Assembly: GCF_900090265.1 (NCBI RefSeq)
Contig: NZ_LT607752.1
Location: 1,364,001-1,428,000, forward strand
Source: Micromonospora rifamycinica
GTDB taxonomy: Bacteria; Actinomycetota; Actinomycetes; Mycobacteriales; Micromonosporaceae
DNA: 64,000 nt
Reading direction: 5' to 3'
Below the pieces are notes generated by a model. That model searched no databases, had not been told where the DNA came from, and saw only the letters and a list, made by a program, of their open reading frames with translations. Positions 42,796-51,571 of this stretch are shown piece after piece. Both the position numbers and the translations under genes were made by a program. Each line of letters begins with the position of its first letter. The stretch's first letter is position 1.

Positions 42796-43820
42796 CGGTC
42801 GGCCTCCCGCAGGTCGAGCAGTACCTTCAGCACACCGCCGCCGGCCTCGAGGGCGGTGAAGGCCGACGCCGCCTCGTCCACCGGCACCACCCGGGAGATG
42901 AGCCGCCGGGCCGGGACCACACCGGAGGCGACCAGCCCGACCGCCTCCACCATGTCCTCACGCCGGTAGAGCCGGGCGCCGAGCAGTTCCAGCTCGCGCC
43001 AGAAGACCCGGTGCAGGTTCACCGGTCGGGGCTGCGGATGGATCGCCACCATGACCAGGCGGCCCCGGGTGGTCAGCACGTCGACCGCGGTGCCGACCCC
43101 GGCGGCGGAGCCGGAAACCTCGAAGGCCACGTCCGCGCCCGCGCCGTCGGTGCGCTCGTCGACCAGCGCCGGCACGTCGGTGTCCCCCGGGTCCACGGCG
43201 TCGATGCCGAGCCCGGCCGCCACCGACCGGCGGAACGGGTCCGGTTCCACCAGCAGGACCCGCGCGCCCCGGTGCCGGGCGACCGTGGCGATGAGGACGC
43301 CGACCGGCCCGCCCCCGACCACCACGACCTGGTCGGTGGCGGTCACCCGGCCCCGCCGCACGTCGTGCACCGCGACCGCGACCGGTTCCACCAGGGCGGC
43401 CTCGTCGAGCGGCAGCTCGTCGGGGAGCGGCACCACCAGGTCGGCCGGGACCGTCCACGACGACTGCATGGCACCCGGCGAGTCCACCCCGAGGAAGTTC
43501 ATCGCATGGCAGATGTGCGAGTCCCCGCGCCGGCAGGCGACGCACCGGCCGCAGTAGCGGGTGGGCAGCACGGTGACCGGCTGGCCCACCGCGAAACCGG
43601 TGACGTCCGGGCCGACCTCCGCGACCCGGCCGGACATCTCATGCCCGATCACCGCGGCGGCGCCCACCCGGGCGTCCATGTCGCCGTGGTAGACGTGCAG
43701 GTCGGTGCCGCAGATCCCGGTGTAGGCCACCGCGATGCGCAGCTGGCCGGGCCCCGGCGGCTCCGGGGCACGCCGCTCGACCTCCAGCTGCCGCGCGCTT
43801 CGGTAGACCACTGCCTTCAT
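42792..43820 (-). CDS. Zinc-dependent medium-chain alcohol dehydrogenase
   Basis: A 342-residue MDR protein. The catalytic zinc region shows GICGTDLHVYHG and GHEMSGRVAEVG. The structural zinc cysteines are CGRCVACRRGDSHIC, and the NAD site is VVVGGGPVGVLIA with an acidic residue in LLVEPD, favouring NAD. It resembles sorbitol/threonine dehydrogenase-like enzymes of sugar operons. Possible roles are oxidation of a keto-deoxy acid or a polyol; the sequence does not decide. GAGGGAGC precedes the ATG. Confidence 0.85.
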   Translation of the reverse strand: MKAVVYRSARQLEVERRAPEPPGPGQLRIAVAYTGICGTDLHVYHGDMDARVGAAAVIGHEMSGRVAEVGPDVTGFAVGQPVTVLPTRYCGRCVACRRGDSHICHAMNFLGVDSPGAMQSSWTVPADLVVPLPDELPLDEAALVEPVAVAVHDVRRGRVTATDQVVVVGGGPVGVLIATVARHRGARVLLVEPDPFRRSVAAGLGIDAVDPGDTDVPALVDERTDGAGADVAFEVSGSAAGVGTAVDVLTTRGRLVMVAIHPQPRPVNLHRVFWRELELLGARLYRREDMVEAVGLVASGVVPARRLISRVVPVDEAASAFTALEAGGGVLKVLLDLREADR

Positions 43821-43849
43821 ACGTGCTCCCTCGTGGGTCGGGGTCGGGG

Positions 43850-45088
43850 TCAGTGCCGGACGGCGGACGGCAGGCCGTCGTGGTGGTGCGCCGCCGCGCC
43901 GGGCAGCGGGGTCACGTACCGGCCAGGCCCGGCGGGGGTCTGCTCGGCCACCGCCAGCAGCCGGTGCCCGGCGCGTTCCGGTCGCACGTTGGGCCCCTCC
44001 GGGGTGGGCACGTCCGAGCGGCGCGGATACCGCCGGATCTCCTCCTCGGCGAGCGTGACGCCCAGCCCCGGCGCGTCGCCGAGGACGAACGCGCCGTCCT
44101 CGACGTGCAGGTCGACGGCGACGCCGACCGGCGGCCGAAGGTCCTGTAGCTCGCTGACCAGGTGGTTCGGCACCGACGTGGCGGCGTGCAGCAGACCGAG
44201 GGGGCTGTTGCCGATCGGGCTGACCGGCAGGTCGTAGGCGTGCGCCAGGGCGGCCACCCGGAGGAAGTGGGTCACCCCCCACACCGCGGCCATCTGCACG
44301 ACGTCGACCGCCGTCGCGGCGATCAGCGGCCGGTACTGTTCGAGGCCGGTCAGGTTCTCCCCGGTGGCGACCGAGGCCCGGATCCCGCGCCCGACGACGG
44401 CCAGGCCCTCGGCGTCCCACCGCCGTACGGGTTCCTCGATCCAGACGAGGTCCAGGGTGCGTTCCAGCTCGCCGACGTGCCGGACGGCCTGCTTGCGGCT
44501 CCAGGCCTCGTTCACGTCCAGCATCAGGCCGGGGCGCTGCCCCCGCCCGGCCTCGGTCAGCACGTCCCGGACCAGGTGCAGCCGGTGCCGGTCCCGCTCG
44601 ATGTCGAGGCCGCCCTTGAGCTTGGCGGCCCGCAGCCCGTGCCGGGCGTAGACCTCGTAGGCGGCGGCGAGCGCGTCGTCGTCCAGGCCGATGTCGAGGC
44701 CGGAGGCGTAGGCGGGCACCCGCCGGTCGCGTCCGCCGAGCAGCCGCCAGAGCGGTTGGCCCGCCGCCTGGGCCTTGATGTCCCACAGCGCGGTGTCCAG
44801 CGCCCCGATGGTGCCGAAGACCGAGCCGGCGTGCCCCGCCTTGAAGGTCTGCCGCAGCATCCGGTCGTAGAGGGTGGTCACGGCGCGGGGATCCTCACCG
44901 TCGATCGCCGCGAAGATCCGTTCGACGTCCGCGTACGGCCCGAGGCCGACTCCGGTGATGCCCTCGTCGGTCTCGACCACGATGATCGGGACAGTGGTCA
45001 CCCCGTCGGTGAAGACGCCGTTGGCGTCGCCGACGGGACGTCCCCACTCCTGCACGGTGGTCAGGGTCCGGTATCCGGTGATCCGCAT
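43850..45088 (-). CDS. Enolase-superfamily sugar acid dehydratase
   Basis: A 412-residue mandelate racemase/muconate-lactonising type protein. The N-terminal cap starts MRITGYRTLTTV and the barrel has a Lys-x-Lys-like AAKLKGGLD. Metal ligands are in LMLDVNEAW, VWIEEPV and VATGENLTG, and the late-barrel segment is SPIGNSPLGLLH. The pathway neighbours suggest dehydration of L-fuconate or a related aldonate. A mandelate-racemase His-Asp dyad is not obvious, so the exact chemistry is uncertain. The ATG at 45088 is one base after the permease stop. The tail beyond the barrel (after YPRRSDVP) is longer than usual. Confidence 0.82.
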   Translation of the reverse strand: MRITGYRTLTTVQEWGRPVGDANGVFTDGVTTVPIIVVETDEGITGVGLGPYADVERIFAAIDGEDPRAVTTLYDRMLRQTFKAGHAGSVFGTIGALDTALWDIKAQAAGQPLWRLLGGRDRRVPAYASGLDIGLDDDALAAAYEVYARHGLRAAKLKGGLDIERDRHRLHLVRDVLTEAGRGQRPGLMLDVNEAWSRKQAVRHVGELERTLDLVWIEEPVRRWDAEGLAVVGRGIRASVATGENLTGLEQYRPLIAATAVDVVQMAAVWGVTHFLRVAALAHAYDLPVSPIGNSPLGLLHAATSVPNHLVSELQDLRPPVGVAVDLHVEDGAFVLGDAPGLGVTLAEEEIRRYPRRSDVPTPEGPNVRPERAGHRLLAVAEQTPAGPGRYVTPLPGAAAHHHDGLPSAVRH

Positions 45089-45089
45089 G

Positions 45090-45917
45090 TCAGCCCTTCG
45101 TGGCGCCGGCGGCGACACCGTCGGCGATCTGGCGCTGGAGGAAGAGGTACACCACCAGGACGGGTACCGCGGCGATCAGCACCCCCGAGGCGAAGGTCGG
45201 GATGTCGTCGGAGTACTGCCCGCGCAGCGAGGTCACCCCGACCATCAGGGTGCGGTGGTCGGCCGAGGGCATCAGCAGCAACGAGATCAGCACGTCGTTC
45301 CAGCAGAACAGGGCGTCGAGGATGCCGACCGACAGCAGCGCCGGGGTGCCCAGCGGCACCATGATCCGCCGGTAGACGCCGTAGACGTCGTTGCCGTCGA
45401 TCCGGGCCGCGTCGACGATCTCGGTCGGGATGGTCCGGTAGTAGCTGGTCATCAGGAAGATCGTGAAGGGCAGGAACTGCGCCACGTAGGCGAGCACCAG
45501 CCCCGGGTAGGTGTCGACGAGACCGGCGTCGGACATGATCCGGGCCAGCGGCACCATGATCACCTGGAACGGCACGAACAGCGCCGCCAGGCAGCACAGG
45601 AAGAGCGCCGACGAGCCCCGGAAGCGCAGTTGGCTCAACGCGAAGCCGGCCATCGACCCGAACAGCAGCAGGAGGAGCACCGAGACCGTCACCACGACTG
45701 TCGAGTTGACCAGGTACCGGGCCATCCCCACGCTGTTCCACGCGGTGGCGATGTTCTCCCAGCGCAGGGTGTCGGCCAGCGAGAACCGGTCGAGGACGTA
45801 GTCCCGCCGGGTCTTCATGGCCACGTTGACCGTGAAGACCAGGGGGTAGACGGTCGCCAGGGCAAGCACCGCCATCGGGACGGCGATCAGCCACCGGCCC
45901 CACCGGACGTTGGACAT
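45090..45917 (-). CDS. ABC sugar permease, MalG type
   Basis: A 275-residue six-segment CUT1 permease with the EAA loop VDAARIDGNDVYGVYRRIMVP. Its ATG overlaps the stop of the MalF-type gene by one base (TGATG). It works with the lipoprotein 46883-48151 and an ATPase encoded elsewhere. The imported sugar is inferred from the downstream enzymes. Confidence 0.92.
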   Translation of the reverse strand: MSNVRWGRWLIAVPMAVLALATVYPLVFTVNVAMKTRRDYVLDRFSLADTLRWENIATAWNSVGMARYLVNSTVVVTVSVLLLLLFGSMAGFALSQLRFRGSSALFLCCLAALFVPFQVIMVPLARIMSDAGLVDTYPGLVLAYVAQFLPFTIFLMTSYYRTIPTEIVDAARIDGNDVYGVYRRIMVPLGTPALLSVGILDALFCWNDVLISLLLMPSADHRTLMVGVTSLRGQYSDDIPTFASGVLIAAVPVLVVYLFLQRQIADGVAAGATKG

Positions 45918-46879
45918 CACGCCTCCCGCACCGTCCGGCGGAGCAGACTGATCTGCACCAGCCCCACCACGAGCATGATGAGGAAGAGCACCGTCGAGGC
46001 GGCCGAGGCGAGCGCCGGCCGGTTCATCTGTCCCTGCTGGATCCAGATGTAGTACTCCGGCAGGTACGTCGAGCCCTCCGGCCCGCCACTGGTCATCACG
46101 TACAGCAGGCCGAACATGGAGGTCAACATCCCGATCATCGTGGTGACGACGACGAACTGGATGGTCCGGGAGAGGCTGGGGACGATCACGTGCCGGATGG
46201 TCTGGGGCAGCGACGCGCCGTCCACCCGGGCCGCGTCGAGCAGCGAGGCGTCCAGGGTGGCGAAGCCGGCGAGGAACACCACCAGCGCCATCCCGAAGGT
46301 CGCCCAGACGTGCACCCCGACCACCACGAACATCGCCAGGTCCGGGTCGCCGAGCCAGTCCACCGGCCCGATGCCGACCCCGCCGAGCAGGGCGTTGAGC
46401 GGGCCGTCGAAGGCGAGCAGGAGATTGAAGATCGCCCCGACGATGACCGGGGACAGCACGGCCGGGAAGAAGTAGACGCTGCGGTACAGCCGGTTTCCGG
46501 GTACCCGCAGGTAGATGAAGGTCGCAAGGAGGCCGGGAATCGCCACCGCCACCGGCAGCAGCAGCACGAGCAGGCCGACGTTGCGCAGCGCGCCCCGGAA
46601 CAGCGGATCCCCGAACAGCTCCCGGTAGTTGTCCAGCCCCACCGCCAGCCCGTCGCGGTCGCCGTCGCCGGTGAAGGAGAAGTTGACCCCGAGCAGCAGC
46701 GGCCAGAACCGCAGCAGCAGCAGGATCAGCAGGGCCGGGGCCAGCAGCACGTAGGGGGCGAGACGCTCCGCCCGCCGGCCGCCGCGCGGTCCCCGGGCGC
46801 GGGGCGACCGGCGCGGCGTCGGGACGGTCGGTCCGGTGGGCGCCGGCCGGACCGACGCCGCCGTCTCGGGGATCGACAC
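45917..46879 (-). CDS. ABC sugar permease, MalF type
   Basis: A 320-residue CUT1 permease with a long Arg/Pro-rich cytoplasmic N-terminus, then the first membrane segment LAPYVLLAPALLILLLLRFW. The EAA loop reads LDAARVDGASLPQTIRHVIVP. The start is GTG at 46879, 3 bases after the lipoprotein stop. It is the second gene of the 48151-37734 operon. Confidence 0.92.
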   Translation of the reverse strand: MSIPETAASVRPAPTGPTVPTPRRSPRARGPRGGRRAERLAPYVLLAPALLILLLLRFWPLLLGVNFSFTGDGDRDGLAVGLDNYRELFGDPLFRGALRNVGLLVLLLPVAVAIPGLLATFIYLRVPGNRLYRSVYFFPAVLSPVIVGAIFNLLLAFDGPLNALLGGVGIGPVDWLGDPDLAMFVVVGVHVWATFGMALVVFLAGFATLDASLLDAARVDGASLPQTIRHVIVPSLSRTIQFVVVTTMIGMLTSMFGLLYVMTSGGPEGSTYLPEYYIWIQQGQMNRPALASAASTVLFLIMLVVGLVQISLLRRTVREA

Positions 46880-46882
46880 CGG

Positions 46883-48151
46883 TCAGCCGGCCTGATCGGA
46901 GGCGGCCAGCTGCTTCACCGCCTCGTCGACGGAGATCGAGCCACTGAGCAGCTGCTGGGAGAGCCGGCCCATCAGGTCGAGCGTCTTCGAGGAGAGCGCC
47001 ACGTGCAGGGCGGGTTTGCCGGCCTTGAGGTCGGCGACGATGGTGGCCACCGCCGGGCCGCCCTGGGACACGTCGATGGTGGTGTCGGCGGCGATCGCAC
47101 CGGCGTCGGCGTAGAACGACTTCAGCGCGTCGGTGGAGGTCAGCGAGCGCACCAGGTCGGCGGCGACCTTCGGGTCCTTCGTCCACGTGGCGACGCCGTA
47201 CCCGATGCCGCCGTCGAAGGGCAGGTTCGGGGTGGCGCCGGGCTCGACGACCGGGGCACGCATCACGCCCAGCTTCTCGGCGGGAACGAACTCGCTGAAG
47301 TCCTTCCAGTGCCCCACGTCCGACATCAGGCCGATGACGTGGGCCGCCTTCGCGGACTGGAAGATCGCGAAGGCGTCGTTGAACATGGCCGTCGAGTTCG
47401 CCCCGTCGCTGTTCAGCTTCGCGTCCTGGGTCTCCTTCCAGAGCGCGAAGATCCGCTTGACGTGGGGGGAGGTCCAGTCCCGCTTGCCGGCGATCCAGGC
47501 GTCCTGCTCCTGCGGGGTGAGCACGCCGGTGCCGAAGGCGGAGAGGAAGAACTGGATGCCGAAGCCCTCCTTGTTGCCGAGGGCCAGGCACTTCGCGCCG
47601 GTCCGCTGGGTGAGGGTGGCGCAGTTGGCGACGAACTCCGGCCAGGTGGTGGCCGGCTTGGCGGGGTCGAGGCCGGCCTTGTCGTAGAGCGTCCGGTTGT
47701 AGTAGATCGGGTGGCCCTGGAGGGTGACCGGGCCGGCGTAGGTCTTGCCGCCCTTGGTGAACGCCTCCCAGCCGGCGAGCCGCTGCCGGTCCTCGGCCAC
47801 GTACTCGTCCAGCGGCAGCAGCGCGTCGGTCCGGTCCCGGAGCTGGCCGCCGCCGTTGAACAGGATCACGTCAGGTCCCTTGCCGGCCTGGATCGCCGTG
47901 CCGAGCAGGGTGTAGTACTGCTCGTAGGGCTGGGCGACGAACTCGACGGTGACGTCCGGGTGCTTCCGGGCGAAGTCGGCCTTGGCCTTCTGCAGGTAGG
48001 CGGCGGCGGTCGGCTCACCGGACTTCCAGTCCCAGACCACCAGTTTCCCGGCGGAACCTCCCGGGGAGGAGCGTGTCCCGGCGGCACTCCCGCACCCGGC
48101 CAGCGCCAGCGCCGCGACGAGTACGGTCGAGACCACTGTCCGCTGCTTCAT
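46883..48151 (-). CDS. Sugar-binding lipoprotein of the deoxysugar operon
   Basis: A 422-residue family 1 solute-binding protein. The lipobox is ALAGC with Cys20, and the mature protein begins with a Ser/Gly-rich tether. Motifs include VVWDWKSGEP, the ligand-cleft stretch GPDVILFNGGGQL and PFDGGIGYGVATWTKDP. The ATG at 48151 gives a normal signal; the longer frame upstream crosses the promoter region. It is the first gene of the operon and divergent from the GntR regulator. It probably binds L-fucose or a fucosylated oligosaccharide (inference). Confidence 0.88.
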   Translation of the reverse strand: MKQRTVVSTVLVAALALAGCGSAAGTRSSPGGSAGKLVVWDWKSGEPTAAAYLQKAKADFARKHPDVTVEFVAQPYEQYYTLLGTAIQAGKGPDVILFNGGGQLRDRTDALLPLDEYVAEDRQRLAGWEAFTKGGKTYAGPVTLQGHPIYYNRTLYDKAGLDPAKPATTWPEFVANCATLTQRTGAKCLALGNKEGFGIQFFLSAFGTGVLTPQEQDAWIAGKRDWTSPHVKRIFALWKETQDAKLNSDGANSTAMFNDAFAIFQSAKAAHVIGLMSDVGHWKDFSEFVPAEKLGVMRAPVVEPGATPNLPFDGGIGYGVATWTKDPKVAADLVRSLTSTDALKSFYADAGAIAADTTIDVSQGGPAVATIVADLKAGKPALHVALSSKTLDLMGRLSQQLLSGSISVDEAVKQLAASDQAG

Positions 48152-48201
48152 CGGCTGCCCACCTTCGACTCCGCCTGCCACACTGATCGGGAGGCATGAA
48201 T

Positions 48202-48240
48202 TTGACGGAAAGGTAACTCGTATGACGTATGACGTCAACA
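48202..48240. promoter_or_regulatory. Divergent GntR/lipoprotein regulatory region
   Basis: Between the two divergent starts is a TTGACG box (48202-48207), two direct copies of TATGACG (48221-48227, 48229-48235) and the palindrome TGACGTCA (48230-48237). An FCD regulator site is expected here. AT content is locally higher than in the surroundings. Confidence 0.5.
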
Positions 48241-48306
48241 GTGCGCCGTAGAATTCGCGACAGGCAGCAGGTCGTGGCGCGGTCCGCGGAAGGCAGTGGA
48301 GGGGAC

Positions 48307-49071
48307 ATGACGGCACGAGAGATCACCCTGAACGCGTCGACACCCCCGACCTGGGCCCGGCGGCCCACCAACCTCGCCACGGCCGTCACCGCGGAACTGG
48401 TGGAGCGCATCGTGCGCGGCGTGCACCCGCCCGGCTCCCCACTGCCCCCCGAGCCGGCGCTCTGCGAGGCGTTCTCGGTCAGCCGCACGGTCGTCCGGGA
48501 GGCCGTCAAGATCCTTCAGGAGAAGGGGCTGGTACAGGTCCGGCAGGGCAGCGGCACCATCGTCACCCCACCGTCGATGTGGGACATGCTCGACGAGCTG
48601 GTCCTCGCGGCGACCATCGCCGAGGACGACAGCCTGACCATCCTCGACGACCTGGTGGCCACCCGGCGGGTGCTGGAGTCCGACATGGCCAACGTCGCCG
48701 CCCGGCTGGCCGACCGGACGACGGTCGACCGGCTGCGCGCCCTGGTCGACCGGATGGACGAGCTGGTCGACGACCAGGTCGCCTACCACGAACACGACCG
48801 GGCGTTCCACGACATGATCATGCAGGCGTCCGGAAACCGGATCGCCCGGGGCGTGGTGCGGTCCCTGGAGAGCCAGGTGGTGAACACCGCCCGCTACATG
48901 GGCCGCTCGGAGCGGTCCCTCTGCGTGGCGTCCAACCAGGGGCACCGGCGCATCTACGAGCGCATCGCGGCGCACGATCCGGACGGCGCCGCCGAGGCGA
49001 TGGTCACCCACATCACCGAGGCCTGGCTGGTCCGCCGCAGCGGCCCGGACACCGCACGGCTGGTGCGCTGA
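48307..49071 (+). CDS. GntR/FCD family transcriptional regulator
   Basis: A 254-residue regulator with the winged helix LCEAFSVSRTVVREAVKILQ and wing GLVQVRQGSGTIV, then an FCD effector domain. The metal-binding pattern is DLVATRRVLE, HEHDRAFHDMI and HRRIYERIAAHD. FCD proteins typically sense sugar acids or related carboxylates, which fits control of the divergent operon by a pathway intermediate. The ATG at 48307 has GGAGGGG just upstream; the open frame to 48229 overlaps the likely operator. Confidence 0.9.
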   Translation: MTAREITLNASTPPTWARRPTNLATAVTAELVERIVRGVHPPGSPLPPEPALCEAFSVSRTVVREAVKILQEKGLVQVRQGSGTIVTPPSMWDMLDELVLAATIAEDDSLTILDDLVATRRVLESDMANVAARLADRTTVDRLRALVDRMDELVDDQVAYHEHDRAFHDMIMQASGNRIARGVVRSLESQVVNTARYMGRSERSLCVASNQGHRRIYERIAAHDPDGAAEAMVTHITEAWLVRRSGPDTARLVR

Positions 49072-49216
49072 GGCCCGGCCCGACCCCACCCGGCTGCGCA
49101 CCCCCACCCGGCTGCGGACCCCACCGCGACCGGCTCCGGGCGCTCCCGGGCGGCCCGGCGGACATCGACCAGCCGGCCGCCGACCGCGGGTAGCTCAACC
49201 AACGGACGTCAATGGC

Positions 49217-49246
49217 TTGCGAGTGTTAACGATAACAAGCTAACGT
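49217..49246 (+). promoter_or_regulatory. Promoter and LacI-type operator of the GH43-GH127 unit
   Basis: TTGCGA (49217-49222) and TAACGT (49241-49246) are 18 bases apart with the palindrome TGTTAACGATAACA (49224-49237) inside the spacer. The layout is the same as at 16847-16876. Confidence 0.7.
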
Positions 49247-49634
49247 CGGCCCCAGAAGCGAAGGGCACGCTTCCGCACTCCGTCCACCGGCATCCGTCGG
49301 CGGCACGGAGTGGGGCGCGGGCAACGCCGGTCGGACACCTCCGGGCACTCGTGTGGACGCTGCACGCCGCCGGGTCGTCGATCCTTCGACTCACCCGGGA
49401 GCCCCGGCGCGTATCGCCCATGGCCTCCGTGGGGATCCGACCCGATCGCGCGCTGACCACAGTGCCGTGCCCATCGGTCAGCGCGCGATCGGGACCGCGT
49501 ACCCACACCGCGTACCCGCACGGCGGCACCCCGGCGAAGCCCGGCACCAGCATCGCGTCCCGGGCCGACCGTCCGGTGTGCCGCCGGAGCGCCGACGCCA
49601 CCCTCGACACGCATCGCCCATCTGGGAGGTACTG
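49247..49634 (+). other. Long structured leader before the GH43-CBM6-CBM2 gene
   Basis: A 388-base stretch between promoter and start codon with no recognisable protein. It holds two strong inverted repeats. CCGGGT...ACCCGG encloses GTCGA...TCGAC (49370-49398). A perfect 18-base pair of arms, CCCGATCGCGCGCTGACC (49441-49458) and its complement (49476-49493), surrounds a 17-base loop. A folded untranslated RNA leader is likely; a terminator for the gntR gene is the simpler alternative. Confidence 0.5.
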
Positions 49635-51437
49635 GTGAGACCCGCACTGCCACCACTGACCCGCCTGCGGCGCTCCTTCGCCTGGCTCGCGGCCCTGATC
49701 CTGGTCTCGACGCTGCTCCCGACCAGCGCCGCCAAGGCCGACAACCCCATCGTCCAGCACATCTACACCGCCGACCCGGCTCCGCTGGTGCACGACGGCC
49801 GGGTGTACCTCTACACCGGCCACGACGAGGACGGCTCGACCTGGTTCACCATGAAGGAGTGGCGGGTCTGGTCCTCCGCCGACATGGTCAACTGGACCGA
49901 CCACGGCTCGCCGCTCAACGTCGGCACCTTCAGCTGGGCGAAGGCGGACGCCTGGGCCGGCCAGGTCATCGCCCGCAACGGCAAGTTCTACTGGTACGTG
50001 CCGGTGACCGCGAAGTCGACCAACTCGATGGCCATCGGAGTGGCGGTGAGCGACAGCCCCACCGGCCCGTTCCGGGACGCCATCGGCCGGCCGCTGGCGG
50101 CCAACGGCGAGATCGACCCGACCGTCTTCATCGACGACGACGGGCAGGCCTACCTCTACTGGGGCAACCCCAACCTGTGGTACGTCAAGCTGAACCCCGA
50201 CATGATCTCGTACTCCGGTAGTGTCACCAAGATCCCGCTGACCACCGCCGGCTACGGCACCCGCAACGGCAACGCCACCCGCCCCACCCTCTACGAGGAA
50301 GGCCCCTGGGTCTTCAAGCGCAACGGGACCTACTACAACGTCTTCGCCGCCGAGTGCTGCAGCGAGTTCATCGGCTACTCCACGGCGCCCGGCCCCACCG
50401 GGCCGTGGACCTACCGGGGCACGGTCATGCCCCGGCAGGGCGGCAGCTTCACCAACCACGCCGGAATCGTCGACTTCAACGGCGGGTCGTACTTCTTCTA
50501 CCACAACGGCGCGCTGCCCGGCGGCGGCGGCTACACCCGGTCGGTCGCGGTGGAGAAGTTCACCTACGGCACCAACGGCACCATCCCGACGATCAACATG
50601 ACCAGCACCGGCGCGCCGCAGATCGGCACCCTCAACCCGTACGTGCGGCAGGAGGCCGAGACCATCGCCTGGGGCTCCGGGATCGAGACCGAGGCGTCCA
50701 GCGAGGGCGGGATGAACGTCGGCTTCATCGACAACGGCGACTACATCAAGGTCAAGGGGGTCGGCTTCGGCACCGGCGCGACCTCCTTCAACGCCCGGGT
50801 GGCCTCGGCCGGCAGCGGCGGCACCATCGAGGTACGGCTGGACAGCGCCACCGGCACCCGGGTGGCCAGCTGCTCCGTGCCGGTCACCGGTGGCTGGCAG
50901 AACTGGCAGACCGTCTCCTGCCCGGTCTCCGGCGCGACCGGCACCCACGACATGTACCTGCGGTTCACCGGCGGCAGCGGCACCCTGTTCAACGTCAACT
51001 GGTGGCAGTTCAGCAGTGGCAGCAACCCGACGCCCACCCCGACCGCGACGCCCACCCCGACGCCCACCGTCACCCCCACCCCCACCCCGACGACCCCGGC
51101 CCCGACGACCCCGGCTCCGACCACGCCCGGCGGGCGCTCCTGCGCCGCCACCAACACCGTGGTCAACACCTGGCAGGGCGGCTTCGAGGGCAAGCTGACC
51201 ATCACCAACGGGTCCACCCCGATCACCGGCTGGCGGGTGAGCTTCACCCTCCCCAGTGGGCAGACGGTGGCCCAGGCGTGGAACGGCACCCTGACCCAGC
51301 AGGGCAACCAGGTGACCGTCACCAACGCCGCCTACAACGGGCAGCTCGCCGCCGGTGGCTCCACCACAGTGGGCTACATCAGCTCGACCACCGGCAGCAA
51401 CCAGCCACCGACCGACCTCACCTGCACCCCCGTCTGA
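49635..51437 (+). CDS. Secreted GH43 arabinofuranohydrolase with CBM6 and CBM2
   Basis: A 600-residue enzyme from the GTG at 49635 (GGGAGG 5 bases upstream). Signal peptide 1-35; GH43 propeller about 36-335 with the base in YTADPAPLV, Asp in GEIDPTVFIDDDG and acid in LYEEGPWVFK; CBM6 about 336-457 (AETIAWGSGIETE, FIDNGDYIKV); Thr/Pro linker to about 494; CBM2 to the end. GH43 plus CBM6 is the plan of arabinoxylan arabinofuranohydrolases. Two different binding modules suggest xylan side-chain removal on intact cell wall. The longer upstream frame crosses the leader and is rejected. Confidence 0.9.
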   Translation: MRPALPPLTRLRRSFAWLAALILVSTLLPTSAAKADNPIVQHIYTADPAPLVHDGRVYLYTGHDEDGSTWFTMKEWRVWSSADMVNWTDHGSPLNVGTFSWAKADAWAGQVIARNGKFYWYVPVTAKSTNSMAIGVAVSDSPTGPFRDAIGRPLAANGEIDPTVFIDDDGQAYLYWGNPNLWYVKLNPDMISYSGSVTKIPLTTAGYGTRNGNATRPTLYEEGPWVFKRNGTYYNVFAAECCSEFIGYSTAPGPTGPWTYRGTVMPRQGGSFTNHAGIVDFNGGSYFFYHNGALPGGGGYTRSVAVEKFTYGTNGTIPTINMTSTGAPQIGTLNPYVRQEAETIAWGSGIETEASSEGGMNVGFIDNGDYIKVKGVGFGTGATSFNARVASAGSGGTIEVRLDSATGTRVASCSVPVTGGWQNWQTVSCPVSGATGTHDMYLRFTGGSGTLFNVNWWQFSSGSNPTPTPTATPTPTPTVTPTPTPTTPAPTTPAPTTPGGRSCAATNTVVNTWQGGFEGKLTITNGSTPITGWRVSFTLPSGQTVAQAWNGTLTQQGNQVTVTNAAYNGQLAAGGSTTVGYISSTTGSNQPPTDLTCTPV

Positions 51438-51461
51438 CCCTGTCGCACGGCTGACAGGCAC

Positions 51462-51493
51462 GCCGGCCCGCTCACCCACCGGAGCGGGCCGGC
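51462..51493. terminator. Intercistronic hairpin between GH43 and GH127
   Basis: Perfect 12-base arms GCCGGCCCGCTC (51462-51473) and complement (51482-51493), loop of 8 bases, 24 bases after the GH43 stop and 78 bases before the next ATG on the same strand. No separate operator was seen for the second gene. Confidence 0.6.
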
Positions 51494-51571
51494 ACCCCAC
51501 CACCGACACCACCGTCCGCAAGACCCACCCGGACGGGCGTTCGCCCGTGATCCGGTCCGCTGGAGGTTCCC

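Noticed and set aside
49353..49634. N-terminal extension of the GH43-CBM6-CBM2 gene from an ATG at 49353
   Set aside because: The extension is Arg/Pro/His-rich, precedes a normal signal peptide and contains the 18-base inverted repeat; the GTG at 49635 has a strong ribosome site.
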